From the NCBI RefSeq assembly GCF_014203855.1, contig NZ_JACHJV010000003.1, positions 558,001 through 622,000 of the forward strand: 64,000 nucleotides of DNA, read 5' to 3'. Below, piece by piece: positions 34,882 to 43,605 of this stretch. Source of the DNA: Kitasatospora kifunensis (GTDB lineage: Bacteria; Actinomycetota; Actinomycetes; Streptomycetales; Streptomycetaceae). Below the pieces are notes generated by a model, which saw only the letters and a list, made by a program, of their open reading frames with translations, did no database searches and was not told the DNA's origin. Both the position numbers and the translations under genes were made by a program. Numbering within the stretch: position 1 is the first letter of the stretch; the number at the start of each line of letters is the position of its first letter.

Positions 34882-36378
34882 CTACCGGCCGCTGTCCGCC
34901 GCCGGCACGGTGGTCGGCCCCGCCGCCGCGCGCCGGGCGGTGACGGCGCGGGTGAGCACGGAGACGGCGAACAGCACGACCAGGTTGACCGCCAGTGCGA
35001 TGACGCCGACGTTGAGGTCCTTCACCGACTGCGGCAGGCCGGGCAGCAGCTTGCCGACGGTGGAGTTGGTGAGCGTGACGGCGGCCACCGTGGCGACGCC
35101 CGCCACGATGCCGGCGCCCGCGCCCTGCTTGGTGATCAGCCGTCGGGTCGGCAGGCTGAACAGCAGAGCCGGGAACAGCTGGGTGACCAGGGCGTAGCCC
35201 ATCAGCAGCAGGTTCACCAGGGTGCTGCCGCCGTTGAAGGCGAACAGCAGGGCCACCGCCGCGACCACCGGGACCAGCGCCTTGGCGAGCCGGGCGACCG
35301 TCTCGTCAGACGCCTGCGGCCGGGCCAGGCGGAAGACGCTGTCGGCCAGGCTGGTGGCCGAGGCCATCAGCAGCAGCGAGCCGGGGACCAGCGCGGTGAG
35401 CAGTCCGGCGGCGCCGACCAGGCCCACGAACCAGGGGTTGAAGGTCTTGACCGTGATCCGCAGCAGGGAGAGGTCCGCGTCGGAGCCCTTCAGTCCCGGG
35501 ACGGCGAGGATGGCGGCGAATCCGGCGAAGAAGACGAAGAGCAGGATCAGCTGGTAGAGCGGCAGAACGATGGCGTTGCGGCGGAACACCCTGGTGTTCT
35601 TGGCGCTGTAGGAGGCGCTGAAGGTGTGCGGCCACAGGTAGAAGCCGAGCGCGGAGAGCAGGACGGTCGAGGCGAACCAGGCCGGGCTCTGCCCGCTGTG
35701 GGGCAGCGTCAGGAAGCCGGGCTTCGCGGCGTCGATCCTGTGGAACATCGCACCGATGCCGCCGGCGTAGTGCACGGGCAGGTAGACGCCGAGGAAGACG
35801 ACGACGCCCAGGATCATCGCGTCCTTCACCACCGAGGTCCACGCGGAGCCGTGGATGCCGGAGACGGTGACGTACCCGGTGAGCGCGAGGGTGCCGATCA
35901 CCAGCGCGGTGTGCGGGGAGAGGTGCCCGTAGGAGGCGCTGGAGACGATGATGCCCATCCCGGTGAGCTGCAGCACCAGGTATGGGACCATCGCCACCAC
36001 GCCGACCAGCGCGACCAGGGCGCCGAGCGTGGGGCTGTCGAACTTCCTGGCGTAGAAGTCGGCCTGCGTGATCAGCCGGTGTTCCTTGGCGTAGCGCCAG
36101 ATCGCCGGCAGCAGCCAGTAGGAGAGCACGTACGCCAGCGAGGCGTAGGCGAGGATGTAGAAGGCCGGCCCGCCCTGCCCGTACGCCCAGCCCGAGGCGC
36201 CCAGGAAGGTGAAGGTGGTGTAGATGTCGCCGGCCAGCAGCACGAAGACGAAGACGCTCCCGAACCCCCGGCCGCCGACCGACCACTGTTCGAGCGTCAT
36301 CTGCCGACCGCGCCGGGCCCGCAGTCCCAGGAAGACCGCCAGGACCAGGAAGGCGGCGATCACCATCAGTGCGGTCAC
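34882..36378 (-). CDS. Sodium:solute symporter (SSS family), organic-acid type
   Basis: The protein has 498 aa and about 13 helices. SSS features include EQWSVGGRGFGSVFVFVLLA, GDIYTTFTFLGASGWAYGQG, TGYVTVSGIHGSAWTSVVKD and ATSLADSVFRLARPQ. It couples sodium (or proton) entry to uptake of a small acid, resembling monocarboxylate permeases of the MctP kind. The GTG start at 36378 overlaps the TGA of the DUF3311 gene (GTGA), so the two are translationally coupled. This pairing is the standard actinobacterial arrangement, in which the small membrane protein acts with the permease. Confidence 0.9.
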   Translation of the reverse strand: MTALMVIAAFLVLAVFLGLRARRGRQMTLEQWSVGGRGFGSVFVFVLLAGDIYTTFTFLGASGWAYGQGGPAFYILAYASLAYVLSYWLLPAIWRYAKEHRLITQADFYARKFDSPTLGALVALVGVVAMVPYLVLQLTGMGIIVSSASYGHLSPHTALVIGTLALTGYVTVSGIHGSAWTSVVKDAMILGVVVFLGVYLPVHYAGGIGAMFHRIDAAKPGFLTLPHSGQSPAWFASTVLLSALGFYLWPHTFSASYSAKNTRVFRRNAIVLPLYQLILLFVFFAGFAAILAVPGLKGSDADLSLLRITVKTFNPWFVGLVGAAGLLTALVPGSLLLMASATSLADSVFRLARPQASDETVARLAKALVPVVAAVALLFAFNGGSTLVNLLLMGYALVTQLFPALLFSLPTRRLITKQGAGAGIVAGVATVAAVTLTNSTVGKLLPGLPQSVKDLNVGVIALAVNLVVLFAVSVLTRAVTARRAAAGPTTVPAADSGR

Positions 36379-36638
36379 GGCGTGCCCTCCGCGAGTTCGT
36401 CGGCGTCAACGGCCTGCCGGTTACCGGGATCCAGCCGGTAGACCACCGCCATGGTCACGGAGCTGAGGACCACCCACAGGACGATCCAGAAAAGGATGAA
36501 CGGCATCCCCAGGACGTAGGGCGTCATGCGGTTGGCGAAGAAGACACCGCCGAGGATCCCGAGGAAGGGCAGAGCGCCGAGCAATGGGAGCAGCAGCCCC
36601 CTCGGCCGCGCGAGCGAGCGCTCTGTGTCTGGGCTCAT
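36375..36638 (-). CDS. DUF3311 small membrane protein, partner of the symporter
   Basis: An 87-aa protein with two hydrophobic helices (PLLGALPFLGILGGVFFANR and PFILFWIVLWVVLSSVTMAV), the DUF3311 layout. The C terminus DPGNRQAVDADELAEGTP is polar. Its TGA overlaps the GTG of the symporter by 4 nt. In other actinobacteria such proteins sit directly before SSS permeases and are presumed accessory subunits; the exact role is unknown. Start ATG 36638. Confidence 0.85.
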   Translation of the reverse strand: MSPDTERSLARPRGLLLPLLGALPFLGILGGVFFANRMTPYVLGMPFILFWIVLWVVLSSVTMAVVYRLDPGNRQAVDADELAEGTP

Positions 36639-37120
36639 GGTGGATCCCGTCGAGAGTTGTCGGCACTGGCGTCAGGTGCGGGCGACAAGCATGCCTGGGG
36701 TGCAAAATATGGCCACGACCCACAGCAACTGTCAAGACCATGCCAGCTGCTGACACACCGTCAACGCCGCTTCCATCTGGCATGATCCACGAGTCCCGGC
36801 CGAACCACACGCGACAGAACCGGGGGCATTGCGCGGCCTCCCCCGACGGACGAGCCAGGCAGGCCCCCGAGTGGAACACGCACGCCGGAGTTGGCAATCA
36901 CAGACGCTGCCCGGCGTTCATTAGGCAAGTCGGTTGTCGGGCAATGATGTGTCGGCTGCCCCGAACTCCGCTTCGCGGCCCGCCCGACAGGGATCAGGCC
37001 GTCGAGGACGTCGACGACGAACTGGGACGCGGGGCATGGCTTCGAACTCGTCTCGCGAGTCGTCGTTCAGCACCGTGTGCGTATCAGGTGACGGATGCTC
37101 AGCGATGCTGGGCCCGCCGG
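36639..37120. other. Intergenic stretch, no supported gene
   Basis: I see no gene. The part next to 36639 should hold the promoter for the DUF3311/symporter pair. The remainder has short open frames on both strands without family resemblance or ribosome binding sites. Confidence 0.4.
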
Positions 37121-37414
37121 TCAGTCGATGCCTTCGATGATGCGGAAGTCGCGCTCGAAGCCGTCGGGGAGGGCCGCCAGCGCCTTCTGGTATGCCTCGC
37201 TCTCGTATGCCGCCACGGCCTGTTCAAAGCTGTCGAACTCGATCAGAACGACGCGTTGCGTGATTCCGGCCTCGTGGGCGACGACTCGACCGCCACGGGA
37301 CAGGAGGCGCCCGCCCCCAGCCCGGACAGCCGGACCGGCCAGCTTCTCGTAGGCAGTCAGCCTCTCATGGTCGGAAATGGCGGGGTAGACACTGACCCAG
37401 TAGCCCTTAGCCAT
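37121..37414 (-). CDS. DUF1330 domain protein
   Basis: A 97-aa ferredoxin-like-fold protein: MAKGYWVSVYPAISDHERL at the N terminus, then GGRLLSRGG and VLIEFDSFEQAVAAYES, the standard DUF1330 pattern. The start ATG 37414 has AGGAGG 5 nt upstream. The family is small, cytoplasmic and of unproven function (dimeric alpha/beta-barrel relatives). It is divergent from the LysR gene at 37603, across 188 nt that contain a direct repeat, and is probably the regulated gene. Confidence 0.88.
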   Translation of the reverse strand: MAKGYWVSVYPAISDHERLTAYEKLAGPAVRAGGGRLLSRGGRVVAHEAGITQRVVLIEFDSFEQAVAAYESEAYQKALAALPDGFERDFRIIEGID

Positions 37415-37509
37415 GGAAACCTCCTGTGTTCGGCCGGACACGTCCGACTTCGAATTGACACTCAGATCGATCAATCCCGACGACGGGTACTGCGGTCGGT
37501 CGAATCGTC

Positions 37510-37537
37510 ATATGCGCAGATTAGGGCTTGATATGCG
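37510..37537. promoter_or_regulatory. ATATGCG direct repeat in LysR/DUF1330 intergenic region
   Basis: ATATGCG occurs at 37510-37516 and 37531-37537, 21 bp apart (two helical turns), between the divergent DUF1330 and LysR genes. A candidate regulator site. Confidence 0.35.
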
Positions 37538-37602
37538 GCCGAGGGAAAGACCGGTACGGGATAGACTCAGAACGGATCGTTATCAATCGGCAGGGAGGGC
37601 CC

Positions 37603-38505
37603 GTGACGCCGGATACGGTGAGCCTGCGGTACTTCCTGGTGCTGGCACAGGAGTTGAACTTCACCCGCGCGGCCGCACGGATCGGTATCGCACAGCCCGC
37701 ACTCAGCGCCCGGATGCGCCGATTGGAGGCGGAACTCGGTACGGCCCTGCTGGTCCGCAACACGCGTAGCGTCGTATTGACCACGGCCGGTGCGGCTTTG
37801 GCGGAGTCCGCGCCGCCCGCGCTGGCGGCGCTGGACCGGGCATGGGACACCGCCCGGAGCGCAGCGGCCGGTGAACTGGGCACGCTGCGCATCGGATACA
37901 GCCTCAGCGCCGGGGCCGAGACGGCACCGGCCCTGGTGGACAGGCTGATTCGCGACAACAGCGGACTCGAGGTCGGCGCGGTCCCGATGGCGACACCGGA
38001 GATCTCCCCCGCGGTCGCCGACGGCCGCATCGATGCCGGGATCACCCGCGGTGAACAACCGGGCCGTGGCGTGCGCCGGTTCCTGCTGCGGCGTGCGCGC
38101 GTCGGGGTCCAGCTGGCGCAGCACCATCCGCTGGCCGAACACCCGGAGATCGAGATCGCCGACGCGGCCGCGTATCCGCTGCGACTCCCGGACCGTGCGG
38201 CCAACCCCGTGATCCACGATCAGCTGTCCGCACTGTTCCGAGACACCCGACCACACCCCCGATTCCACACGCCCGCAGTCTCTTTCGACATGTCTCAGCG
38301 CGACCTGCGCGACGGGGTCACCCTCGCCCCGGCCGGAGAAGCCGCGGCCACGGCACAACCGGCCGGTCTCACCTGGCGACCGCTGCGAGGCGCGCCCAGC
38401 CTGACGATCCACCTGGTCCTCCCACGCGAGCAGTCGCCGCTACACCGCCGCATCCGTGCCGTCGCCAAAACCCTGGCGCACGAGCTGCACTGGCTGCCGG
38501 ACTGA
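37603..38505 (+). CDS. LysR family transcriptional regulator
   Basis: A 300-aa LysR regulator: VSLRYFLVLAQELNFTRAAA and RIGIAQPALSARMRRLEAEL form the HTH, and the effector domain begins at LGTLRIGYSLSAGAETAPAL. The start is GTG 37603 because AGGGAGGG lies 4 nt upstream; the open frame reaches back to 37528. It is divergent from the DUF1330 gene and followed downstream by gene debris, so its only obvious target is DUF1330 and itself. Confidence 0.9.
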   Translation: MTPDTVSLRYFLVLAQELNFTRAAARIGIAQPALSARMRRLEAELGTALLVRNTRSVVLTTAGAALAESAPPALAALDRAWDTARSAAAGELGTLRIGYSLSAGAETAPALVDRLIRDNSGLEVGAVPMATPEISPAVADGRIDAGITRGEQPGRGVRRFLLRRARVGVQLAQHHPLAEHPEIEIADAAAYPLRLPDRAANPVIHDQLSALFRDTRPHPRFHTPAVSFDMSQRDLRDGVTLAPAGEAAATAQPAGLTWRPLRGAPSLTIHLVLPREQSPLHRRIRAVAKTLAHELHWLPD

Positions 38506-38569
38506 CGCGCAAGAGGTCAATCGAGACGGACGCCGGCGGTCAGCGGCATGGCTTCGAGAGCCTGGCGAG

Positions 38570-38670
38570 TCAGGGCAGTTCGGATTCGAGGCGGCGTTGC
38601 AGCTCGCTGAGGGTTTCGCGTGCGAGCTCGAGCCGCTCGGGGTCGAGGCCTTCGGTGGTGCGCAGGGCGA
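38570..38670 (-). pseudogene. Unidentified C-terminal fragment
   Basis: On the minus strand, RTTEGLDPERLELARETLSE followed by LQRRLESELP ends at TGA 38570-38572, with good codon use and a helical, charged character. Upstream it merges into the antisense of the LLM fragment. It looks like the end of a gene, but the family is not recognised. Confidence 0.3.
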
Positions 38671-38671
38671 G

Positions 38672-38980
38672 TGGGACGGCGCGCCGGTCGGCAACGGACC
38701 GAACCCGGCCGTGCCGACGGGAACCCGGCAAGTCCCCATGCTGTTCGGCGGGTACTCCACTCGCGCACTGGGCGACACCGAGACCGGCCAGACGAACATC
38801 CGGGACTTCTACCAGCTGGCGCCCGAAGACATCGCCGGCAACGTGGTGCTCTGCACCACGCCGCAGATGGTCAGGCAGTCCGTCGCGGACTACGCCGACC
38901 TCGGAGTCAACGAGATCATTTTCGTCCCCGCCACAGACAACCTCGACGAAGTAACCCGGCTCGCCGACATCGTCACCTGA
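38672..38980 (+). pseudogene. LLM-class flavin oxidoreductase, internally deleted fragment
   Basis: The frame reads GNGPNPAVPTGTRQVPMLFG and GYSTRALGDTETGQTNIRDF, then AGNVVLCTTPQMVRQSVADY, ADLGVNEIIFVPATDNLDEV and TRLADIVT to TGA. The last part is the conserved C terminus of bacterial luciferase-like (LLM) monooxygenases. Intact relatives have about 50 more residues between GGYS.RA and the following helix, so there is an internal deletion as well as loss of the N-terminal barrel. Confidence 0.6.
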
Positions 38981-39078
38981 CCAGGGCTTGCCGGCCAGGC
39001 CCGCTGAGAACGCCACACCACAGATCCGCAGCTGACCCTCGGTCAGTCGTGCCCGAACCGGTGTGCGAGCATGACCGG

Positions 39079-39987
39079 ATGACTGCGAGTTCCCACGAGC
39101 TGCACCGGGTGACGACACCCGTTCTGGAGATCGCCTACCACCAGGCGGGCACCCGACGCCGGGCGACGGACGTGCCGGTGATCCTGCTGCACGGGTTCCC
39201 CTACGACGTCCGGGCCTACGACGAGGTGACACAGCTGCTCACCGCCGAGGGCCGGGAGGTGCTGACGCCGTACCTGCGCGGCTACGGTCCGACCAGGTTT
39301 CTGGACGGAACCACCCCGCGCAGCGGCCAGCAGGCCGCCCTCGCACAGGACTTGCTCGACTTCATGGACGCGCTGGAGATCGAGCGCGCCGTGGTCGCGG
39401 GCTACGACTGGGGCGGGCGCGCGGCCTGCGCGGCGGCGGCGCTGTGGCCCGAGCGGATCGCATCCCTGGTCACGGCGGGCGGCTACACCATCCAGGACAT
39501 CGCCCGCTCGGTGGAACCCGCCGCGCCGCAGGCGGAACACAACTACTGGTACCAGTACTACTTCCACTCGGAGCGTGGCCGCAGGGGTCTGGAGCAGAAC
39601 CGCGAGGAACTGTGCAAGCTGCTCTGGCGCCTGTGGTCGCCGACCTGGCCGCAGGCCGAGGAGGCGTTCCCCGCGTCGGCGCGGAGCCTGCACAACCCGG
39701 ACTTCGTCGACGTGGTGATCCACTCCTACCGCCACCGCTACGCCCTCGCGGAGGGCGACCCGCGCTACCAGGCCCTGGAGGACCTGCTCGCCGCACAGCC
39801 GCGGATCGCGGTCCCCACGGTCGTGCTCGTGAGCGGTGCCAACGGTGTGATCGCTCCCGCCGACCAGGGGGGCACCGAGCACTTCACCGGCCCGTGCGAC
39901 GTCAGGACCTTGCCCGGGGTGGGTCACAACGTCCCGCAGGAGGCACCGCAGGCGTTCGCCGAGGCGATCCTGAGCCTGCCCGCCTGA
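39079..39987 (+). CDS. Alpha/beta hydrolase, epoxide-hydrolase-like
   Basis: The protein has 302 aa. The nucleophile elbow is GYDWGG (V-A-G-Y-D-W-G-G), so the nucleophile is Asp, as in epoxide hydrolases and haloalkane dehalogenases rather than Ser esterases. ILLHGFPYDVRAYDEV gives the HGFP oxyanion motif, and LPGVGHNVPQEAP the catalytic His. The lid region is rich in Trp/Tyr (NYWYQYYFHSERGRRGLEQN). The start is ATG 39079; another ATG 8 nt earlier is out of frame, and no strong ribosome binding site is seen. It is single-gene, ending in a shared hairpin with the convergent gene at 40068. Confidence 0.87.
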   Translation: MTASSHELHRVTTPVLEIAYHQAGTRRRATDVPVILLHGFPYDVRAYDEVTQLLTAEGREVLTPYLRGYGPTRFLDGTTPRSGQQAALAQDLLDFMDALEIERAVVAGYDWGGRAACAAAALWPERIASLVTAGGYTIQDIARSVEPAAPQAEHNYWYQYYFHSERGRRGLEQNREELCKLLWRLWSPTWPQAEEAFPASARSLHNPDFVDVVIHSYRHRYALAEGDPRYQALEDLLAAQPRIAVPTVVLVSGANGVIAPADQGGTEHFTGPCDVRTLPGVGHNVPQEAPQAFAEAILSLPA

Positions 39988-40012
39988 GCTGCCGGGCGGG
40001 TGCGCGTGTGCG

Positions 40013-40042
40013 CGGGTGCGCGCGTGTGTGTGCGCGCACCCG
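40013..40042. terminator. Bidirectional hairpin with (GT)4 loop
   Basis: CGGGTGCGCGC (40013-40023) pairs perfectly with GCGCGCACCCG (40032-40042) around GTGTGTGT. It sits between convergent genes. The surrounding 45 bp are almost pure alternating purine-pyrimidine, a sequence type prone to Z-DNA. Confidence 0.75.
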
Positions 40043-40067
40043 CCGTCATTCCACCAGCCAGGTACGG

Positions 40068-40352
40068 TCAGCTCTGCTGCCGCCGCTGCTCGCGCTCCTC
40101 GAACCAGCGCTCCATGTCCGCGTGCCAGCGGGCCGCGTTGCTGCCGTCCAACTGCCCGGCGAAGGCACGGTGGGCCGCCGCCGCCAGAGCCTCCCGATCG
40201 CCCGGCTCGGCCACGAAGATGTCCCACAACGCCTGCGAGGTGTCGTCGTCCAGCCCGGTGCAGGAACGAGGCCCCCGCCCGGCCAGCACCTCCTCCAGCT
40301 CCTGCTGGAAGATCGCCCGCAACTCCTGGTCGCTCGGCCGCCCGTGACGCAT
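40068..40352 (-). CDS. Hypothetical protein, 94 aa
   Basis: A small, charged, helical protein (MRHGRPSDQELRAIFQQELE, TSQALWDIFVAEPGDREALA, HADMERWFEEREQRRQQS) without signal peptide or membrane segment. Codon use is typical of the window and the ATG at 40352 follows a G-rich leader (GGGGGCGGC). I do not recognise the family. It is transcribed towards the epoxide-hydrolase-like gene and is downstream of, but not tightly linked to, the alcohol dehydrogenase promoter region. Confidence 0.6.
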   Translation of the reverse strand: MRHGRPSDQELRAIFQQELEEVLAGRGPRSCTGLDDDTSQALWDIFVAEPGDREALAAAAHRAFAGQLDGSNAARWHADMERWFEEREQRRQQS

Positions 40353-40462
40353 GCCGCCCCCTGTCCGCCTGGTCCCGTCACCACAAGGATGCGACGCACC
40401 CGTCCACCGGTTCCGCTCGGTTCCGCTCCAGGCCGACCGCGCCGTACCGTCGGCCCTTCACG

Positions 40463-41503
40463 TCACAGAGTGGCCGTGTCGATGACGAAGCGGTAGCGGA
40501 CGTCGCTCGCGAGGACCCGCTCGTACGCGTCGTTGATCTCGTCCGCGCGGATCAGCTCGATCTCGGCCGCCACGCCGTGCTCGGCGCAGAAGTCCAGCAT
40601 CTCCTGGGTCTCGGCGATGCCACCGATGCCCGAGCTGCTCATGCTGCGCCGGTTGCCGAACAGCGACTGGAGCACGATCTGCACCGGCTCCTCCGGGAGA
40701 CCGAGGTTCACCATGGTCCCGTCGGTGCGCAGCAGCGACACGTAGGCGGCGAAGTCGAGCGGCGCGGAGACGGTGCAGAGGATGATGTCGAACCTGCCCG
40801 CCAGTTCCTCGAAGGTCTTCGGGTCGCTGGTGGCGCGGTACTGGTCGGCGCCAAGGCGCAGGCCGTCGCCCTTCTTGCGCAGGGACTGGGACAGGACGGT
40901 GACCTCGGCACCGAGCGCGTGCGCGATCTTCACTCCCAGGTGGCCGAGGCCGCCGAGTCCGACGACCGCGACCTTCGAGCCGGGGCCGGCGTTCCAGCGC
41001 CGCAGCGGTGAGTAGGTGGTGATGCCGGCGCACAGCAGTGGGGCGGCCACGTCCAGGGAGAGGCCGTCCGGGATGCGTACGACGTAGTTCTCGTCGACGA
41101 CGACCTTCTGCGAGTAGCCGCCGTAGGTGGGCTGCCCGTCCTTGCCGACGGCGTTGTAGGTCCAGACCGGGCCGTCGGCGCAGTACTGCTCCAGGCCCGC
41201 CTTGCAGTTGTCGCACACGCGGCAGGAGTCGACCATGCAGCCGACGCCCACCCGGTCACCGACCTTGAACTTCGTCACGCCGGGCCCGACCTCGCGGACG
41301 ACGCCCGCGATCTCGTGGCCGGGCACCATCGGGAAGATCGCCTTGCCCCAGCCCTCGCGGACCTGGTGGATGTCGGAGTGGCAGATGCCCACGAACGTGA
41401 TGTCTATCTGTACATCGTTCTCGCCGACCGCGCGGCGCTCAATGGTCGTCCGCTCCAGCGGGGCCTTGGCGGCGGGTGCGGCATAGGCGGTAACAGTGCT
41501 CAT
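40463..41503 (-). CDS. Zinc-dependent NAD(P) alcohol dehydrogenase (CAD/YahK type)
   Basis: A 346-aa medium-chain dehydrogenase. Catalytic zinc ligands: C41 (GICHSDIH) and H63-E64 (PGHEIAGVV). Structural zinc: Cys 94, 97, 100 and 108 ([10 protein letters not shown]...YC). The coenzyme-binding motif is [37 protein letters not shown] and [19 protein letters not shown] place it with cinnamyl-alcohol-dehydrogenase-like bacterial aldehyde reductases (YahK/AdhA). It reduces aldehydes with NADPH, cytoplasmic. ATG 41503 has GGGAGAAC upstream. Monocistronic. Confidence 0.94.
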   Translation of the reverse strand: MSTVTAYAAPAAKAPLERTTIERRAVGENDVQIDITFVGICHSDIHQVREGWGKAIFPMVPGHEIAGVVREVGPGVTKFKVGDRVGVGCMVDSCRVCDNCKAGLEQYCADGPVWTYNAVGKDGQPTYGGYSQKVVVDENYVVRIPDGLSLDVAAPLLCAGITTYSPLRRWNAGPGSKVAVVGLGGLGHLGVKIAHALGAEVTVLSQSLRKKGDGLRLGADQYRATSDPKTFEELAGRFDIILCTVSAPLDFAAYVSLLRTDGTMVNLGLPEEPVQIVLQSLFGNRRSMSSSGIGGIAETQEMLDFCAEHGVAAEIELIRADEINDAYERVLASDVRYRFVIDTATL

Positions 41504-41584
41504 GACGGGGTTCTCCCGGGTGCTTCTGGTCGTGCCGACGTACTACCTCCCCCCTACGCCTCCATTGTCGACGCCTCGGTACAG

Positions 41585-41614
41585 CCGTGCGACTCCCACC
41601 CGTGCGACTCCCAC
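41585..41614. repeat. 15-bp perfect tandem duplication
   Basis: CCGTGCGACTCCCAC occurs twice head to tail (41585-41599 and 41600-41614) in the 394-nt divergent intergenic region between the alcohol dehydrogenase and chitinase genes. No gene is seen in that region. The usual chitinase direct-repeat operators were not found there. Confidence 0.7.
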
Positions 41615-41897
41615 GCGGGCGCCCGACCCGCCTGTTCCCGCGCATCGGCGTCGAGGCACGCAACCGCACTGCTCGGACACGCTGCGTGGCACCGGGCGAG
41701 CGGCTTCGCCGGGCCGTCAACTCGCGGACAAGATAGCCCTCCAGTGAGTGATTACCCGTCAATTCTGGCTGATTCATGGCGAATTAGTGCCAAGCTGTCG
41801 CTATCGCTTCGCTCTCGAAGTTTCCGGGCATTCGCATCGGCTGCCCCCAGCGACTCAAGCGGCCCGGTCCGACGTCCGCCCTTGTGAAGGAGTACCG

Positions 41898-42638
41898 ATG
41901 TCCCTGTCCCGTGCCATGTCCCGAACCCGGTCCCGTGTTCTGGCCATGTTGAGCGCCGCAGCGGTCGCCAGCGGGCTGGCGGTCGCCGCTCCGGTGGTAC
42001 CCGCCTCGGCTGCAGGGTCGTTCGTGGTCAGCGAGGCGCAGTTCAACCAGATGTTCCCGGGCCGGAACAGCTTCTACACGTACCAGGGCCTGGTCAGCGC
42101 GCTGAGCGCCTACCCGGGATTCACCACCACCGGCAGCGATGCGGTGCGCAAGCGCGAGGCGGCGGCCTTCCTGGCCAACGTGAGCCACGAGACCGTCGGC
42201 CTGAAGTACGTTGTCGAGCAGAACACGGCCAACTACAGCCACTACTGCGACCAGAGCCAGCCCTACGGCTGTCCGGCCGGCGGGTCCGCCTACTACGGGC
42301 GCGGCCCGCTGCAGTTGAGCTGGAACTTCAACTACAAGGCGGCCGGTGACGCCCTGGGCATCGACCTGCTGCACAACCCGTACCAGGTGGAGCGGGACGC
42401 CGCCGTGTCCTGGAAGACCGGGCTGTGGTTCTGGAACAGCCAGAAGGGCGCCGGAACGACGACCGGGCACGACGCGATGGTCAGCGGCAAGGGCTTCGGC
42501 GAGACCATCCGCAGCATCAACGGCGATCTGGAGTGCAACGGCAAGAACCCGGACGAGCGCAACGACCGGATCAACCTGTACAAGAACTTCGTCGGCATCC
42601 TCGGCACCGACGTCGGCCCCGGCAGCCTCTCCTGCTGA
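41898..42638 (+). CDS. Secreted GH19 chitinase
   Basis: The protein has 246 aa: a signal peptide to about residue 39 (VVPASAAG) and a GH19 catalytic domain. The catalytic Glu lies in NVSHETVG (E98) with the second carboxylate near VVEQN (E107). The conserved YYGRGPLQLSWNFNY (132-146) and ETIRSINGDLECNG follow. There is no chitin-binding domain, so this is a catalytic-domain-only enzyme of the ChiF/ChiG class of streptomycete GH19 enzymes. ATG 41898 has AAGGAG 5-6 nt upstream. It hydrolyses chitin outside the cell, for nutrition and against fungi. Confidence 0.95.
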   Translation: MSLSRAMSRTRSRVLAMLSAAAVASGLAVAAPVVPASAAGSFVVSEAQFNQMFPGRNSFYTYQGLVSALSAYPGFTTTGSDAVRKREAAAFLANVSHETVGLKYVVEQNTANYSHYCDQSQPYGCPAGGSAYYGRGPLQLSWNFNYKAAGDALGIDLLHNPYQVERDAAVSWKTGLWFWNSQKGAGTTTGHDAMVSGKGFGETIRSINGDLECNGKNPDERNDRINLYKNFVGILGTDVGPGSLSC

Positions 42639-42684
42639 GCGTTCTGAGCCCGCTGAGCCTGCTGAGTCGGTCGGCGCCGCGTCC

Positions 42685-43104
42685 CTAGCGGCCTGCTGCG
42701 GCCAGGGCCGGTTCGATGCGCCCCAGGACATCCGGCCATCCGCGTCCCATGCCCTCGAACGCGGCCTTGCCCAGGGGAGAGTCCAGGTCGAATCCGGCGT
42801 GCTCGAGGAAGAGGCGGGTACCGGCGCCCTCGGGATGGAGCTGCCAGGTGATCGTGGTGTCCAGTGAACCCGGGGCGAAGCTGTAGCGGAGCAGGCGCTC
42901 GGGCTCGACGGCGAGCACCTCGCACGCCTGCTGCCCCCATGGCCCCATGTCCAGGGTGAAGCGGTGCCCCACGACGGGTCGCACGTCACCGGCGGCCCAC
43001 CACCGAGCGTGCAGGTCGGGGTCGGTCAAGGCCTTCCAGACCACTGCGGGCGGATGTGCGATGAACTGGTCGCAGTGGATGACGCTCGGGTCGGTGGCGG
43101 TCAA
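42685..43104 (-). CDS. SRPBCC / AHSA1-type START-like domain protein
   Basis: A 139-aa protein: IHCDQFIAHPPAVVWKALTD and PDLHARWWAAGDVRPVVGHR open the AHSA1 fold, and GWPDVLGRIEPALAA is the usual last helix. The start is TTG 43104: GAGGAG lies 5 nt upstream and the TTG overlaps the ArsR stop (TTGA), a 4-nt coupling overlap. ArsR-SRPBCC pairs are common and usually form one autoregulated unit; the ligand of the SRPBCC cavity is unknown. Confidence 0.88.
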   Translation of the reverse strand: MTATDPSVIHCDQFIAHPPAVVWKALTDPDLHARWWAAGDVRPVVGHRFTLDMGPWGQQACEVLAVEPERLLRYSFAPGSLDTTITWQLHPEGAGTRLFLEHAGFDLDSPLGKAAFEGMGRGWPDVLGRIEPALAAAGR

Positions 43105-43415
43105 GGGTTCTCCTCGTCGATCAGGTCGCGCAGCGCCCCCATCCGGGCACGCCAGTAGTGCTCGAACGGATGCAGCCACTCGCCGACTTCGGCAAGGGCA
43201 TCCGCCTCGAGGTGGTAGTAGCGATGCCGCCCCCGCGGCTCCTCCCGCACCAACCGCGCGTTTCTGAGCACCGCCAGGTGCTCGGAGACCGCGGGCCTGC
43301 TCAGCGCGAACTGGCCGGCGAGCTCTCCTGCGGCGCGCGGACCATCCCGCAGCGCCTCCAGCAGCTTGCGCCGCACCGGATTGGCCAGCGCACTGAAAAC
43401 ATCGACTACCGCCAT
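43101..43415 (-). CDS. ArsR family transcriptional regulator
   Basis: A 104-aa winged-helix repressor: DVFSALANPVRRKLLEALRD, LAGQFALSRPAVSEHLAVLR (recognition helix) and RGRHRYYHLEADALAEVGEW. There are no CxC metal-binding Cys residues, so it belongs to the metal-independent group that partners AHSA1 proteins. ATG 43415 is preferred (GGTGGG just upstream); GTG at 43424 is possible. A 16-bp palindrome 15 nt upstream is the likely operator. It overlaps the SRPBCC gene by 4 nt. Confidence 0.92.
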   Translation of the reverse strand: MAVVDVFSALANPVRRKLLEALRDGPRAAGELAGQFALSRPAVSEHLAVLRNARLVREEPRGRHRYYHLEADALAEVGEWLHPFEHYWRARMGALRDLIDEENP

Positions 43416-43429
43416 GCCCACCACTATGC

Positions 43430-43445
43430 GTCGGAAGATTCCGAC
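43430..43445. promoter_or_regulatory. ArsR operator candidate
   Basis: GTCGGAA-GA-TTCCGAC is a perfect 7-bp inverted repeat with a 2-nt centre, 15 nt upstream of the ArsR ATG. A further TCCGACA half-site follows at about 43458-43464. Confidence 0.6.
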
Positions 43446-43605
43446 ATGTCAACTTTCTCCGACACGTTGGGTCTTCGCTCGCGGCCCGCTCCCCCGCGAC
43501 GCCCTCACACGAGGACCGCTTCCCAGGACGAGCCGACCAGGCCCGGGGTCGCGCACGGCCGAGCGGTTCAGCCGCGCACGACCCAGGAACGGAGATCCCC
43601 CAAGG

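Noticed and set aside
41504-41897. Chitinase-type direct repeats (TGGTC/TAGACC) ahead of the GH19 gene
   Set aside because: No such repeats were found; only an unrelated 15-bp tandem duplication is there.
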